From the NCBI GenBank assembly GCA_934130375.1, contig CAKOXW010000001.1, positions 248,001 through 312,000 on the forward strand: a DNA stretch of 64,000 bases, given 5' to 3'. The DNA is from an uncultured Bacilli bacterium. GTDB lineage: Bacteria; Bacillota_I; Bacilli_A; RF39; UBA660. Under the pieces are notes generated by a model that saw nothing but the letters and a program-made list of their open reading frames with translations, ran no database searches and had not been told where the DNA came from. Shown here piece by piece: positions 26,755 to 36,320 of this stretch. The position numbers and the translations under genes are program-made. Numbering within the stretch: the stretch's first letter is position 1; each line of letters starts with the position of its first letter.

Positions 26755-29700
26755 TCATTTTAAATTATGTACTAAAATATTATCCTCTGTAACATAATAG
26801 TTATGATTATCTTCTACAGACAAATTATAAACTGTTTCTCTAATTTGAATATTTGTAATACTATCAATTGTGTAATATTGTCCTTCTTTATTCATTACAA
26901 CATCACCAACATTCAAATCTTTTGCGGCAATCCAATCGTATCCACTTTCGGTTTTTACATAAAATCTATGTAAACTTGTTACTTCAATTATATTGCCATT
27001 TACTAAAAGCTTATACAATGTTTCATTCATATCATTGTGTACAAACGTTTTTAATACAGTTTTATATTCACTTGTTTTTGTAAATTCATTATAAGATAAA
27101 ACTTTTTCTCCAATAGTAATTTTATCAATATCTTTGTAACCAGTTTCAGTAAGCACTTTTGTTCCAGCTAAGAAACATCCACCTTTTCCACTTGGCTTGT
27201 AGGTTTGTTTATTACCAGAAGAGTCTTTTGTAACCATACTAACCGTTGTTTTGCCAGAAGTATCAGTTCTTCTAGTAACTGTTTGAGTACCGCCACTTGG
27301 AGTTTTATTTGTAGTATTTACAATTATTCCAGTACTAGTATAAGCTCTATCTACCGTTGTTCCAGTGGTTTTTGTTTCAACAAATCTTGCTCCTTGAGAT
27401 GATGAACCGGCTAATCCAACCTTAGAATATTCTTTATTATTATAATTAATTTTTGCTTGTCCTTTATAAGCTACAAGTTCAGCACCCTTTACAGCCTCAT
27501 CATAAGTTGGATATTCCTTTACTGTACCATCTTGAGATACGACACACCATTCTTGACATGTTTTGCTTCCACCACTACTAGGACCTGTTCCTCCACCACC
27601 ACCGGAACCTGAACTATTACCCGGATTGCTTGGCGTTTGTGGCGTTGCCTTTGAATCTATCTTAGCAGTACATGATGAACTTTTCCCACCGATTGTAGCA
27701 GTAATCTTAACTTCACCTGCTTTTTTTGCAGTAATATTACCATTTTCGTCAATTGTTGCAATATTTCTATCACTTGATGACCAAGAAACATTTTTTTCGG
27801 TTGCATCGCTTGGAATTGGCACTGCAGTTAATTTAAATTTATCACCTACATATGTAGTTTTAACAATACATGATCCACCATCTACTACATTAGTGTCACC
27901 ATTTTTAATTTGCACTTCTTTAACAGGAACTGATTTCTTAACAGTTATTGTATCTTCGGCATAACCATCGGACATATTACCTGCCTTATCTACTGCCCAT
28001 ACTTTAACTTTATATGTTTGATCAGAATCAGACTCATTTATAATCGGTATAGTTGTACTTACTTTATTTGTCGGAGTATCAGAACAAGTTTTCTTTAATT
28101 CTCCTTCAGCAATAGAACAAGATTCATTTATTGTTACTTCTTTATTATAAGTTATTTCTTGACCATCATTTAACGTATATACAAACATACTAACTTGACT
28201 TGGTCTAACTGATACATTATCAAATGCTGTAACATTTAACAACACTTTTAATGAATTGTTATCTTTAACCTCTAAAGTTGGTGCTTGAGGTTTTACTGTA
28301 TCAATATTTATATATGCCGGATTTGTTGTCCATTCACCAACGTTACCTGCTTTGTCTACTGCCCTAACATACATAAATAAAATCTTTCTCGCTGTTTCTG
28401 TATTTTCAGATACTTCTACACTACCAAATGTATCATTTATTGTTACAGGACTTGTTATCTTAGGACCTTTTTTACCCATTACATCATCATATGTATATTC
28501 ATAATGATCTAATCCTGATTCGGAATCACTTGCAGTATATTCTACTTTTAAAGTAGGAGTATTATGCCATGAATTTTCTTCATCTGACCAATCATGTATA
28601 AATTTAACTGTTGGACCAGTTCTATCTAAGTATAATTTAACTGGATCAGACCAAGGTCCTGCAATACCATCAGTTGATACTGCTCTTATACATATTTCGT
28701 TTTTGCCTTCTGTTTTCCAAGATAAAGTTCCTTCATTAATATTATGTGTTTTAGATACTTTTTCAGTTGTATTCTTACAATCTTTTGACCATTCAAAATG
28801 TCCAATCTCAGTACCTTGTGCAGGTATAGAAGAGAACATTAAGTCAATTGCAGTTGTAGTTCCACCTGCCCATACTCCATTTGTGTTATGTGGATTATAT
28901 GGTACAGCTGAATTTGTATTTATTTGTACTTTACCAGGTGCTAACTTAGATACATCTACATTTGGATCATCAACTACATATACTGTTAAATCTTTAGTAG
29001 TTTCTTCACCACCATCTACTTTAGCAATTACTGTTATTGTATAAGTACCTTTCTTACATGCTTTATCTTCACCATTTTTTATTGTAATGATTGGTGCTTT
29101 ATTACCAGTAGTTGTAAATGTTACTCCACCTTTTTTTAAATCAGCTTCTGTAATATTACAATTATCATTTCTTACACCAACATTAACTGGGTTTTTACCA
29201 CCTATTGTTACTTTTCCTTCTTTAATTGTAACAACTATACTCTTATCTTGCTTAATAGTACCATTTCCATGAACTGCAGTATAGATTACTCTATATTTTC
29301 CTGATTTACTCCAATCAATAGCACTAACAGTTTCTTTTGTTTCATATTTTTCAATTTTTGTTGTAACTGTTACAGCGTTACCACTTTCATTAACTGCTTT
29401 TGGTGCAGTAATTAAGCTATCACTGCCTTCTCCAGTATAAACTTCAATATTTTTCTTATCTTCAGTAAATCTTACTGCTGCATTTTGTGAATTTGGATTT
29501 TTAACTGTTACTGTTCTAGATGCTGAAGTAGTTTTACCAGCACTATCTGTAACTCTATACCAAACTTTATATATACCAGCTGCATTAGTATTAACCCTTG
29601 ATGTATCTGTAACAAGTTTACTTGTTATATCTCCATCTTCTTTATCATAAGCAGTTGCTCCTAAATCTACATACTCAGTACCAACATTGATTACAACTGA

Positions 29701-30840
29701 ATTCTTACCAATTAAAGTTATTACTGGTGCACTATTAGAATCACTATTTCCTTTATTATTATCTGGACAACTTGTTGTAACTATTACTGCTCTATAAGCA
29801 ATAGCTTGGTTACCAGAAGAATCTTCTACTTTGTATACAATTCTAAATGCTCCCATTAAGTTACCAGTTACCTTATTTGTTACTACTATCTTATCTGTAA
29901 TATTACCATCAACATTATCAGTTGCAGTAGCACCTGGTTCTAGATAATTACCACCTTTTACCATACAATATGGATTTGCTCCCTTTAATGATATTTGAGG
30001 AGTTACACCATCTAATACACTACCCATACTTATATCAAGATTACCTAATTCTTCAAATATAACTGTTCTTTTTTTAGAAGTTGTATTACCTGCAGTATCT
30101 GATACTGTATATGTTAGTTCATATGTTCCTGCTTTTGCATTATTAACAGTACCACTTATTACTACTTTATTTGTAACATCTCCATCATAATCATCTGTTG
30201 CAGTATATCCTGGATCTACAAATTCAGTACCTACTGCCATAGTGATTTCAGCATCACCATTTAATCTTAATTCTGGCGCTGTTACATCTTTTGAATTATC
30301 AACTAATTCGCAATAATAAGTACCATCAGCATTCATTGTAATTCTAACGCTATTGTTAAGTGAATAATATTTTGATTCTGTACTCTTCTTAAACAATCCT
30401 CCATTATAATATGGATTTTTAATTTGAGTTTCAATCAAGTTCTTATCAGCAAGTGCTTGGAATTTTACAATTCTTGCTTCGCCAGCCTTTACAGAAATTG
30501 ATGTATCTGACATGATATATTCTTTAGCGGCATCACATATTCTATTTGTAAGTGTAGCATATTCTTCATCACGCTTAGATGAACTATTAGAATTACCACA
30601 AAACTTCAATAACAAAATAATAATAATTAAAATAATTAATACTAATAATAATATTTTTAACCACTTATTATCTTTTTTCTCTTTTTCTTCATATGTCGTA
30701 TCACTATAATTATTAGTTGAATAATTGCTATTTTCGTAATATGAATCATTATTGTAGTAATCTGTTTGTTCCATTTGCTCATTAGAACTACTAAATTTAT
30801 TTTGACTATTTTGACTATTTTGACTATTTTGATTGTTCAT
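26755..30840 (-). CDS. Giant anchored surface protein with Ig-like repeats and C-terminal Hint domain
   Basis: 1361 aa. An Asn/Ser/Gln-rich cytoplasmic start (four NSQ repeats) leads to one membrane span (about residues 63-83). A pseudopilin-like helix region (ICDAAKEYIMSDTSISVKAG) follows. Three DUF5011/HYR-type Ig-like repeats occupy about residues 190-450, each with a motif like VGTEFVDPGYTATDDYDGDV. More beta domains follow to about 1030, then a Big2-like domain and a Gly/Ser linker. The last 140 residues (from Cys 1222) form a Hint autoprocessing domain: CFLAGTKVLTETGY, LHRFYV and the terminal NHNYYVTEDNILVHN block. Only Leu-Lys follow the terminal His-Asn. Likely cell-surface adhesion with self-cleavage or cross-linking; that role is inferred. 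The 134-aa lipoprotein gene is directly upstream. Confidence 0.8.
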   Translation of the reverse strand: MNNQNSQNSQNSQNKFSSSNEQMEQTDYYNNDSYYENSNYSTNNYSDTTYEEKEKKDNKWLKILLLVLIILIIIILLLKFCGNSNSSSKRDEEYATLTNRICDAAKEYIMSDTSISVKAGEARIVKFQALADKNLIETQIKNPYYNGGLFKKSTESKYYSLNNSVRITMNADGTYYCELVDNSKDVTAPELRLNGDAEITMAVGTEFVDPGYTATDDYDGDVTNKVVISGTVNNAKAGTYELTYTVSDTAGNTTSKKRTVIFEELGNLDISMGSVLDGVTPQISLKGANPYCMVKGGNYLEPGATATDNVDGNITDKIVVTNKVTGNLMGAFRIVYKVEDSSGNQAIAYRAVIVTTSCPDNNKGNSDSNSAPVITLIGKNSVVINVGTEYVDLGATAYDKEDGDITSKLVTDTSRVNTNAAGIYKVWYRVTDSAGKTTSASRTVTVKNPNSQNAAVRFTEDKKNIEVYTGEGSDSLITAPKAVNESGNAVTVTTKIEKYETKETVSAIDWSKSGKYRVIYTAVHGNGTIKQDKSIVVTIKEGKVTIGGKNPVNVGVRNDNCNITEADLKKGGVTFTTTGNKAPIITIKNGEDKACKKGTYTITVIAKVDGGEETTKDLTVYVVDDPNVDVSKLAPGKVQINTNSAVPYNPHNTNGVWAGGTTTAIDLMFSSIPAQGTEIGHFEWSKDCKNTTEKVSKTHNINEGTLSWKTEGKNEICIRAVSTDGIAGPWSDPVKLYLDRTGPTVKFIHDWSDEENSWHNTPTLKVEYTASDSESGLDHYEYTYDDVMGKKGPKITSPVTINDTFGSVEVSENTETARKILFMYVRAVDKAGNVGEWTTNPAYINIDTVKPQAPTLEVKDNNSLKVLLNVTAFDNVSVRPSQVSMFVYTLNDGQEITYNKEVTINESCSIAEGELKKTCSDTPTNKVSTTIPIINESDSDQTYKVKVWAVDKAGNMSDGYAEDTITVKKSVPVKEVQIKNGDTNVVDGGSCIVKTTYVGDKFKLTAVPIPSDATEKNVSWSSSDRNIATIDENGNITAKKAGEVKITATIGGKSSSCTAKIDSKATPQTPSNPGNSSGSGGGGGTGPSSGGSKTCQEWCVVSQDGTVKEYPTYDEAVKGAELVAYKGQAKINYNNKEYSKVGLAGSSSQGARFVETKTTGTTVDRAYTSTGIIVNTTNKTPSGGTQTVTRRTDTSGKTTVSMVTKDSSGNKQTYKPSGKGGCFLAGTKVLTETGYKDIDKITIGEKVLSYNEFTKTSEYKTVLKTFVHNDMNETLYKLLVNGNIIEVTSLHRFYVKTESGYDWIAAKDLNVGDVVMNKEGQYYTIDSITNIQIRETVYNLSVEDNHNYYVTEDNILVHNLK

Positions 30841-30855
30841 AAATTATTCTCCTTT

Positions 30856-31260
30856 CTATTTTTCAATTACTGTTAAATATGAATATGTAGATTTAACTTT
30901 ATCAAGAGTTAAATCACCCCACTCAGTATCTGACATAGTATAAATAACATAATTACCCTTACAAGTAATATTTTTAATAGATGCATTATTCTTTAAAGAT
31001 TCTTTATCTTGCTCACATTTTTCATTAGCAGTATTTTCATCTTTGTATTCATAATAATGCTCTACATTTGTAATTTTGCCATCTTTATCATGATAATATA
31101 CTAATTTGTATATATCACCAACAGCTAAAACAAGTTTGTTGTTATCAGTATACATCTTATCGATCGTTTGTGCTTGAATATCTTTTTCAGATTTTTTTCC
31201 ACATCCTGATAACGGAAATACTAATGTACATACCATCAGTGCTATTAAAAACTTCTTCAT
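30856..31260 (-). CDS. Small lipoprotein
   Basis: 134 aa with a signal peptide and lipobox LSGC (Cys 20), then a mature domain of about 115 residues with two further Cys (C82 and C99) and alternating strands. The start has an AGGAGGAATT site. It is 15 bases upstream of the giant Hint protein and is probably made with it, perhaps as an anchor or chaperone for it. No family recognised. Confidence 0.75.
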   Translation of the reverse strand: MKKFLIALMVCTLVFPLSGCGKKSEKDIQAQTIDKMYTDNNKLVLAVGDIYKLVYYHDKDGKITNVEHYYEYKDENTANEKCEQDKESLKNNASIKNITCKGNYVIYTMSDTEWGDLTLDKVKSTYSYLTVIEK

Positions 31261-31319
31261 ACTAATTCCTCCTATCTTTCTAATATTAATTATATACTTT
31301 ACATTTTATTTTGTAAATA

Positions 31320-31808
31320 TTATTTTGCTTTTTTTGAATAAACATCTGTATTACCCAGTTGAAAATATTCTATTGCATTAGTAACATCAATATTGTTTTC
31401 ATATTTTTTTCTTATTATTTCTATTTCATAATCATTCAATTTGTATGTTTTTACAAATCTTATTACTTGCTCTTTGCAAGATTTTAATATATATTCAAAT
31501 ATCTCTTCTCTAGATAATTTTTTTAATATTTCGATATTCGATGCCGAATACATATCATAATAACCATAGTAATCATCATCATGGCAAACAATGTTACCAA
31601 ATCCTCTTACCATGCATACACTTACCTCTTCTTCCATTGCTGGAAAATATCTAAAAGTATCTTCCAAATTCTTGCAAAAATGAAATCCATGTCCTTCGTT
31701 TCCGAATTTAGGAACTTTATCACTAGAATATATACCACCTACTAAAAAGGGAATGCCATATCTATTAGTCATATCTTTATTAAAACACTTATATCCTATT
31801 TTTTCCAT
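31320..31808 (-). CDS. DUF7666-like protein of unknown function
   Basis: 162-aa soluble protein. The N-terminal YKCFNKDMTNRYGIPFLVGG, then GHGFHFCKNLEDTFRYFP, is the pattern of a widespread phage and gut-Firmicutes domain (YKgFdkdmkcrgfqyevGk...GfHaCenpldvfnYyp) now called DUF7666, function unknown. The C-terminal 70 residues are helical and charged. It overlaps the end of the 464-aa gene by 20 bases, so they are coupled. Confidence 0.6.
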   Translation of the reverse strand: MEKIGYKCFNKDMTNRYGIPFLVGGIYSSDKVPKFGNEGHGFHFCKNLEDTFRYFPAMEEEVSVCMVRGFGNIVCHDDDYYGYYDMYSASNIEILKKLSREEIFEYILKSCKEQVIRFVKTYKLNDYEIEIIRKKYENNIDVTNAIEYFQLGNTDVYSKKAK

Positions 31809-33183
31809 TATCGCATTTCCTTTCTAAAGACATTTTAGATATCATTTCCATAAACAACCAAACTTCTTCATCACTAGAAACGCTATAACCACTATTTTCT
31901 AGTATTCTATGTATAATTTTACTTGCATTATCTTTATTTACAAATAAGCTTAAATTGTTTCTAACATTATCATCATTTGTAAATGCTTCATAACTGCCAT
32001 TTTGAAGCAAAATGAGTGCTCTTGAAAGTTGTATACCATCATATTTTTCTAAAGTTTTTAAAGAAGCATTAATTAATGATTGCTTTTCTTCTTCATATAC
32101 TAAATTATCTATATCTAATGGTGTTAAACCATTTTCAACAATTAAATTTCTTATATTCTTATCTCTTGTAAATACTCTATAATCTCCATTTGAAATAAAA
32201 TGTCTAAGCCTTGATATTGCATTTTTTATTCCTTCAATTCTTGACATCTCATAGAATGTATAATCAAATACTTCTTTTTTATTATTATCAGAAACATCAT
32301 ACTTATCCTTAGATATTAATCTTCTTAAATTGTTAGACACTTCCATTTGATGCTCTGGATTAGTAGCAACATCTACTTGACTAAATAAATCTAAATATGT
32401 ACTTTTAGGATTTAATGCAGTTAGGAATATACTTGTAACATCATAATAATTAGTAAGGCCATCATATACATCTGTAAATCCTTTATTTAGGCAAAATTCA
32501 TTTATTCCATTTCCATTTATAAATATTTCATTAAATTTATCATGAACATACTGATAAAATGAGAAATATGATGCATTATCAAGTGAATTACTTTTATCTA
32601 AATCTTCAATATACTTAGAAATCCAATCAGACACAACCATATTGTAAGATAAATTACCATCCCAAGTTACTGCAAGAGGTCCAACTTGAACAGAAAAAGG
32701 ATTAGATTCAATTAAACCTTCAGTTAAGTCTTTATTAGAAACTACAAAGTCCTTTATTTTTAGTATATCTTCTTTATTCTTTACTCTTAATACAACATCA
32801 TCAAATCTTGTATCACTAGCAACTTTTGAAACGTGAGTAATATTATTATCTGATACAAACGAGAATAATTTTGTAACAGAATTACTTATATGTTCTTTAT
32901 CAAAAGGAACATATAATTTTATACAATTATATACATAAGCATTTTGTGGAATGCTTTTAAACTGACAAAAATATTTCCAATTAGGCGCTACAAATACATT
33001 TAAATTTTTACAATCGTAGAATTTTTCCTGCCATAAAGAGAAATTATCGCGAACGCTTTCTCTTTTACTATTTAATGCAATTAAATTTGAGTAGACAAGT
33101 TTAGAATCAACTTCAATACCATTTTTAGATACTTCACTAAGTAATTTTAGAAAATCGTCAATCTTCTCTATTCTCTGCTTCAC
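31789..33183 (-). CDS. 464-aa protein, possibly HopA1-like
   Basis: A large soluble protein without signal peptide. The middle (residues about 85-210) contains CIKLYVPFDKEHI, THVSKVASDTRFDDVVLRV and LSYNMVVSDWISKYI, which recalls the HopA1-family domain (first known from a Pseudomonas type III effector, later seen in many bacteria). I am not certain of this. A helical C-terminal half follows. Its start lies inside the 52-aa gene and its end inside the DUF7666-like gene, so the three form a compact cassette of unknown function. Confidence 0.5.
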   Translation of the reverse strand: MKQRIEKIDDFLKLLSEVSKNGIEVDSKLVYSNLIALNSKRESVRDNFSLWQEKFYDCKNLNVFVAPNWKYFCQFKSIPQNAYVYNCIKLYVPFDKEHISNSVTKLFSFVSDNNITHVSKVASDTRFDDVVLRVKNKEDILKIKDFVVSNKDLTEGLIESNPFSVQVGPLAVTWDGNLSYNMVVSDWISKYIEDLDKSNSLDNASYFSFYQYVHDKFNEIFINGNGINEFCLNKGFTDVYDGLTNYYDVTSIFLTALNPKSTYLDLFSQVDVATNPEHQMEVSNNLRRLISKDKYDVSDNNKKEVFDYTFYEMSRIEGIKNAISRLRHFISNGDYRVFTRDKNIRNLIVENGLTPLDIDNLVYEEEKQSLINASLKTLEKYDGIQLSRALILLQNGSYEAFTNDDNVRNNLSLFVNKDNASKIIHRILENSGYSVSSDEEVWLFMEMISKMSLERKCDNGKNRI

Positions 33184-33316
33184 GAGTCTTCTTTATAATC
33201 TCCTTTAAATCAAGCGTATCTTCATTAGTATATTCGTTTCTTTCAATCTCTTCATCTTTAATTCCAAGATTAAATTCAACTATTTTTCCATTAATTTCTA
33301 TTCTACCTGTATTCAT
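33158..33316 (-). CDS. 52-aa small protein heading the cassette
   Basis: ATG at 33316 has AGGTG five bases upstream; the gene ends at TGA 33158-33160, 26 bases inside the next gene in another frame. The product (MNTGRIEINGKIVEFNLGIK...) has a short beta-hairpin-like N-terminus then an acidic helix ending KTREAENRED. The overlap implies translational coupling with the 464-aa gene, so it may be a small partner or antitoxin-like protein. No family recognised. Confidence 0.55.
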   Translation of the reverse strand: MNTGRIEINGKIVEFNLGIKDEEIERNEYTNEDTLDLKEIIKKTREAENRED

Positions 33317-33388
33317 ATACTCACCTACAATATAAAGTATAGCATAATTTTTTTCAAATGTAAATTGTTGTAAAATTAAAAAATATAA

Positions 33389-34573
33389 CTAGAATTTAAC
33401 TCTAATTATATCATTTTTAAATACTTCACAATTGCAATTAATTTTAACTATTTCACAAGGATGTCTTGCACTATCCATTAAATTACCTGCTTCATCTTTT
33501 ATATATTCTACTTTAACATCAATTTCTTTTTTATTAGGGCCAAAAATAGTAACAGTATCTCCTACTTTAAAATAATTTCTTTGTTCTAAAGTAATTTCAT
33601 TATTTTCATAAGATAATACAACACCTAAGAAATCTTTATTAGTTACTTCTTTTCTACCTAAATAATATTGGTCATTCATACCAGGTTTTTCTAAGAAAAA
33701 CTGTACCTTAGATTCTCTATTTGAGCACCTGTATAATTCATATGCATATTTTTCCATGTTAGAAACACTACCAGTTTCATAATATTCATCTATTATTCTT
33801 CTATAAACACTAAGGACTGTTGAAATATAGTAAATAGACCTCATTCTTCCTTCTATTTTTAAAGAAGTAATACCCATGTCTATTAACTCTGGAATATGAG
33901 GAACCATTGTTAAATCTTTTACGGTAACTGTAAAATCATCAAATATTAAATTCTTATTTTTATCACACAAAGAAAAATCCCATCTACAAATTTGACTACA
34001 TCCTCCTCTATTTGAATCTCTATTAGTAAAATAATTAGATAAAACGCATCTACCACTATATGAAACACACATAGCACCCTCAATAAATACTTCTAAATCA
34101 ACATTACTATTTTTAAGAATACTTATCATATCTTCCTTAGAAGTTTCTCTTGCTAAAACAACTCTTTTAGCGCCTTCTTCTAACCAATAATTGCATGTTT
34201 CATAATTAAGAGTACTTTGTTGTGTACTTATATGTACTTCAAGATTAGGAACAACCTCTTTAACAAGAGATATAACTAATGGATCAGACACTATAACCGC
34301 ATCAACCTTTGCATTATAAAGCTCAATTAAATATTCTTTTAAACCAGAAACATCTTCATTATGAAAAACAATATTTACTGTTATATATACTTTTTTACCT
34401 AGACTATGAGCATAACTGCATGCTTCTTTTATCTCATCTACTGATAAATTATCAGCATTAGCCCTTAAACTATAGTTCTTACCACCACAATAAACTGCAT
34501 CCGCACCATACATAAAAGCCCATTTAACTTTTTCTAAATTACCAGCAGGTGCGAGTAACTCTATCTTCTTCAT
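33389..34573 (-). CDS. yrrO: U32-family tRNA hydroxylation protein (YrrO/TrhP-like)
   Basis: 394-aa member of the peptidase U32 family. It starts with the family signature IELLAPAGNLEKVKWAFMYG and has YCGGKNYSLRANA, EVHISTQQSTLNYE and the Cys-rich FIEGAMCVSYSGRCVLSNYF then GGCSQICRW cluster, which in this family holds an iron-sulfur cluster. A C-terminal beta domain follows after about residue 310. In Bacillus YrrN and YrrO act in prephenate-dependent hydroxylation of tRNA U34. It shares a base with the upstream yrrN-like gene, so the pair is co-translated. Confidence 0.88.
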   Translation of the reverse strand: MKKIELLAPAGNLEKVKWAFMYGADAVYCGGKNYSLRANADNLSVDEIKEACSYAHSLGKKVYITVNIVFHNEDVSGLKEYLIELYNAKVDAVIVSDPLVISLVKEVVPNLEVHISTQQSTLNYETCNYWLEEGAKRVVLARETSKEDMISILKNSNVDLEVFIEGAMCVSYSGRCVLSNYFTNRDSNRGGCSQICRWDFSLCDKNKNLIFDDFTVTVKDLTMVPHIPELIDMGITSLKIEGRMRSIYYISTVLSVYRRIIDEYYETGSVSNMEKYAYELYRCSNRESKVQFFLEKPGMNDQYYLGRKEVTNKDFLGVVLSYENNEITLEQRNYFKVGDTVTIFGPNKKEIDVKVEYIKDEAGNLMDSARHPCEIVKINCNCEVFKNDIIRVKF

Positions 34574-35403
34574 TATTTCACCCTATAAATACTTTCTTTA
34601 AATAAAAAACCAGTAAATAAATCTTTCTTATCAAAAACATAACCACCTTGTGCTTCTAAGTACTCATCTATTATATTATTAAAATCACTATCATTACGCA
34701 TAAGACCATTTAGTATAATATAATCTACCTTGTTATTCTTAAGTTCATGAAATACATTAATTGAATTAAGCACATCTTCTGTAATAAAAGTACAATCTTT
34801 TTCTTCATATATTTTAAAGTATTTATCTCTTTCTTTTTCATATAAATTATATATATCACTCTCTTTAACCTTGTTCTTATAGTTAAAGAAATTAGTAAGA
34901 AGAAGTCTATTAGATTCAAATATTGGAATATGTCCATAAGCATATACATAAATATCCATATCCGTATTCTTCTTAATATCAATATAATCACTAAGCATTA
35001 ACTCAGTTGATAAAAGTGCTCCACTTACTCCTTTTTTATTCCAGTAGTTACATGTGTAATAATTACAAGGTAAATGCATAGATGACCAAATTAATTTTAA
35101 GTTAAGATTTAAGTCTCTATTCATTTTAAATACTGATACATCTTCATAAAATACACCAGCAATATCTAATTTTGATAATTCTATTAAATTATTTTTTAAA
35201 TCATCTAACTCATTATTATGTATTAATTTATTTATAGAAACATATACCTTGTGCTTACTTTTAAAAGACTTTATACTATCAATATCTAACTTAACACTTT
35301 GGAATATTGAGTAATTTTTAAGTCCAATAATAATACCATCAATGTTCTTGTTTTCTAAATCTTTAATATTTTCTATACTTGATGGATGAACTAAGATTTT
35401 CAT
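34573..35403 (-). CDS. yrrN: U32-family partner protein (YrrN-like)
   Basis: 276-aa divergent U32 homologue. It has the same barrel start as YrrO (VHPSSIENIKDLENKNIDGI) and the segment NYYTCNYWNKKGVSGALLST matching NYETCNYWLEEGAKRVVLA in its neighbour, but lacks the Cys cluster of the full family. This matches the short YrrN partner of Bacillus. It is the first gene of the pair and sits where yrrN sits, upstream of yrrO. Confidence 0.75.
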   Translation of the reverse strand: MKILVHPSSIENIKDLENKNIDGIIIGLKNYSIFQSVKLDIDSIKSFKSKHKVYVSINKLIHNNELDDLKNNLIELSKLDIAGVFYEDVSVFKMNRDLNLNLKLIWSSMHLPCNYYTCNYWNKKGVSGALLSTELMLSDYIDIKKNTDMDIYVYAYGHIPIFESNRLLLTNFFNYKNKVKESDIYNLYEKERDKYFKIYEEKDCTFITEDVLNSINVFHELKNNKVDYIILNGLMRNDSDFNNIIDEYLEAQGGYVFDKKDLFTGFLFKESIYRVK

Positions 35404-35474
35404 AAAACCACCTCATCTTCATGTTTAATAATACATTTTTTTCTTAGAAAAGTAAAGTTTTTTCAGTCAACTGA

Positions 35475-35503
35475 AAAAAAGTACCAAAATCTGATACTTT
35501 TTT
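35475..35503 (-). terminator. Terminator after the DUF1292 gene
   Basis: AAAAAAGTA (35475-35483) pairs with TACTTTTTT (35495-35503). Immediately beside it another perfect inverted repeat, TTTTTTCAGT/ACTGAAAAAA (35458-35479), shares part of the A run, so two mutually exclusive hairpins are possible. They separate the alaS-side operon from yrrN-yrrO. Confidence 0.6.
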
Positions 35504-35505
35504 CA

Positions 35506-35778
35506 TTATTCACTTTTTGTTCCTTCTTGTAATTTATTTAAAATATTTTCAATTACTTTCCATTCTTCATCTGTTTCAATTGGCCCAAGAACTGGGTTTT
35601 CTTCTTTTGGGTCAAATGTAGATGCATATACTTTTTTATTACCCTCTTCATCAGTTGTATTATCAGTATAAACTATATAATTTTTACCAGTTTCATCTGA
35701 TTCAAATGTAAACAATGCATTACATGTTATTTTTTCACCTTTATCATTAAATATTTCAAATTCATTTTTATTTTCCAT
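35506..35778 (-). CDS. yrzB: DUF1292 (YrzB-like) protein
   Basis: 90-aa acidic protein with the DUF1292 pattern FEIFNDKGEKITCNALFTFE, then KNYIVYTDNTTDEEGNKKVY and EWKVIENILNKLQE. The function of the family is unknown. In Firmicutes yrzB follows alaS and the RuvX gene (yrrK), the same order as here with one extra gene between. Confidence 0.88.
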   Translation of the reverse strand: MENKNEFEIFNDKGEKITCNALFTFESDETGKNYIVYTDNTTDEEGNKKVYASTFDPKEENPVLGPIETDEEWKVIENILNKLQEGTKSE

Positions 35779-35801
35779 AAGTATCCTCCATAAACATTTT
35801 A

Positions 35802-36308
35802 CTATATTTTATATAGTTTATCAATAATTTCTTTAATTATATGCTTATAATCATGAGATAAAGCATTATCATAATCTTCCATACACCCATTATCAGATAC
35901 AATTTTTATTGAATAGCAATCCTTATAAAATTCAAGTATTGCTCTTAACTCCATATCAAATAATGTATTAGTATGTTTACTATCAACTACAAAATCCATA
36001 GATGTAGCACAAGATACACACTTTGCACCTTGTACTTCTAAGGTATTAACCTTAGTACTATCTAAATTATTATAGACGTTTCTATAGCAATAAGAGTTAT
36101 TAACAAAGCATACTTCACCAACTTTAATATTTGATGTTGCGCCTGCATAACCAATATTGATAATTGTACCTTCAAACTTAGTATCTTTAAGTGTTTTGAT
36201 AACATTTGTAATACCAATACCAGTTATAAATACATTATCGTAATATTCAGTTGGTATTAATGCCCTCTTTTCATCTTCAGTTGCTACTAAAATAGTTAAA
36301 TTATTCAT
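35802..36308 (-). CDS. Nucleoside phosphorylase-like protein
   Basis: 168 aa. LTILVATEDEKRALI, FITGIGITNVIKTL, IINIGYAGATSNIKVGEVCF and the late IVSDN-GCM segment follow the phosphorylase/MTA-SAH nucleosidase fold (PNP_UDP family): the IxxTGIG and GxAGxxxxxxxGD-like motifs are recognisable. At 168 aa it is shorter than typical MtnN (about 230), and the usual catalytic Asp motif SDxAD is reduced to SDNG, so activity is uncertain. Lies between ruvX and yrzB. Confidence 0.6.
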   Translation of the reverse strand: MNNLTILVATEDEKRALIPTEYYDNVFITGIGITNVIKTLKDTKFEGTIINIGYAGATSNIKVGEVCFVNNSYCYRNVYNNLDSTKVNTLEVQGAKCVSCATSMDFVVDSKHTNTLFDMELRAILEFYKDCYSIKIVSDNGCMEDYDNALSHDYKHIIKEIIDKLYKI

Positions 36309-36320
36309 AAATCACCAATC

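Noticed and set aside
30797..30835. Short tandem repeats of TTTTGACTA considered as a CRISPR or regulatory array
   Set aside because: They encode the NSQ repeats at the N-terminus of the giant surface protein; too short and contiguous for CRISPR. No CRISPR array or cas gene seen in the window.
34725..34991. Second minus-strand frame inside the YrrN-like gene
   Set aside because: It overlaps a recognisable U32-family protein in another frame and has an AT-rich junk composition.
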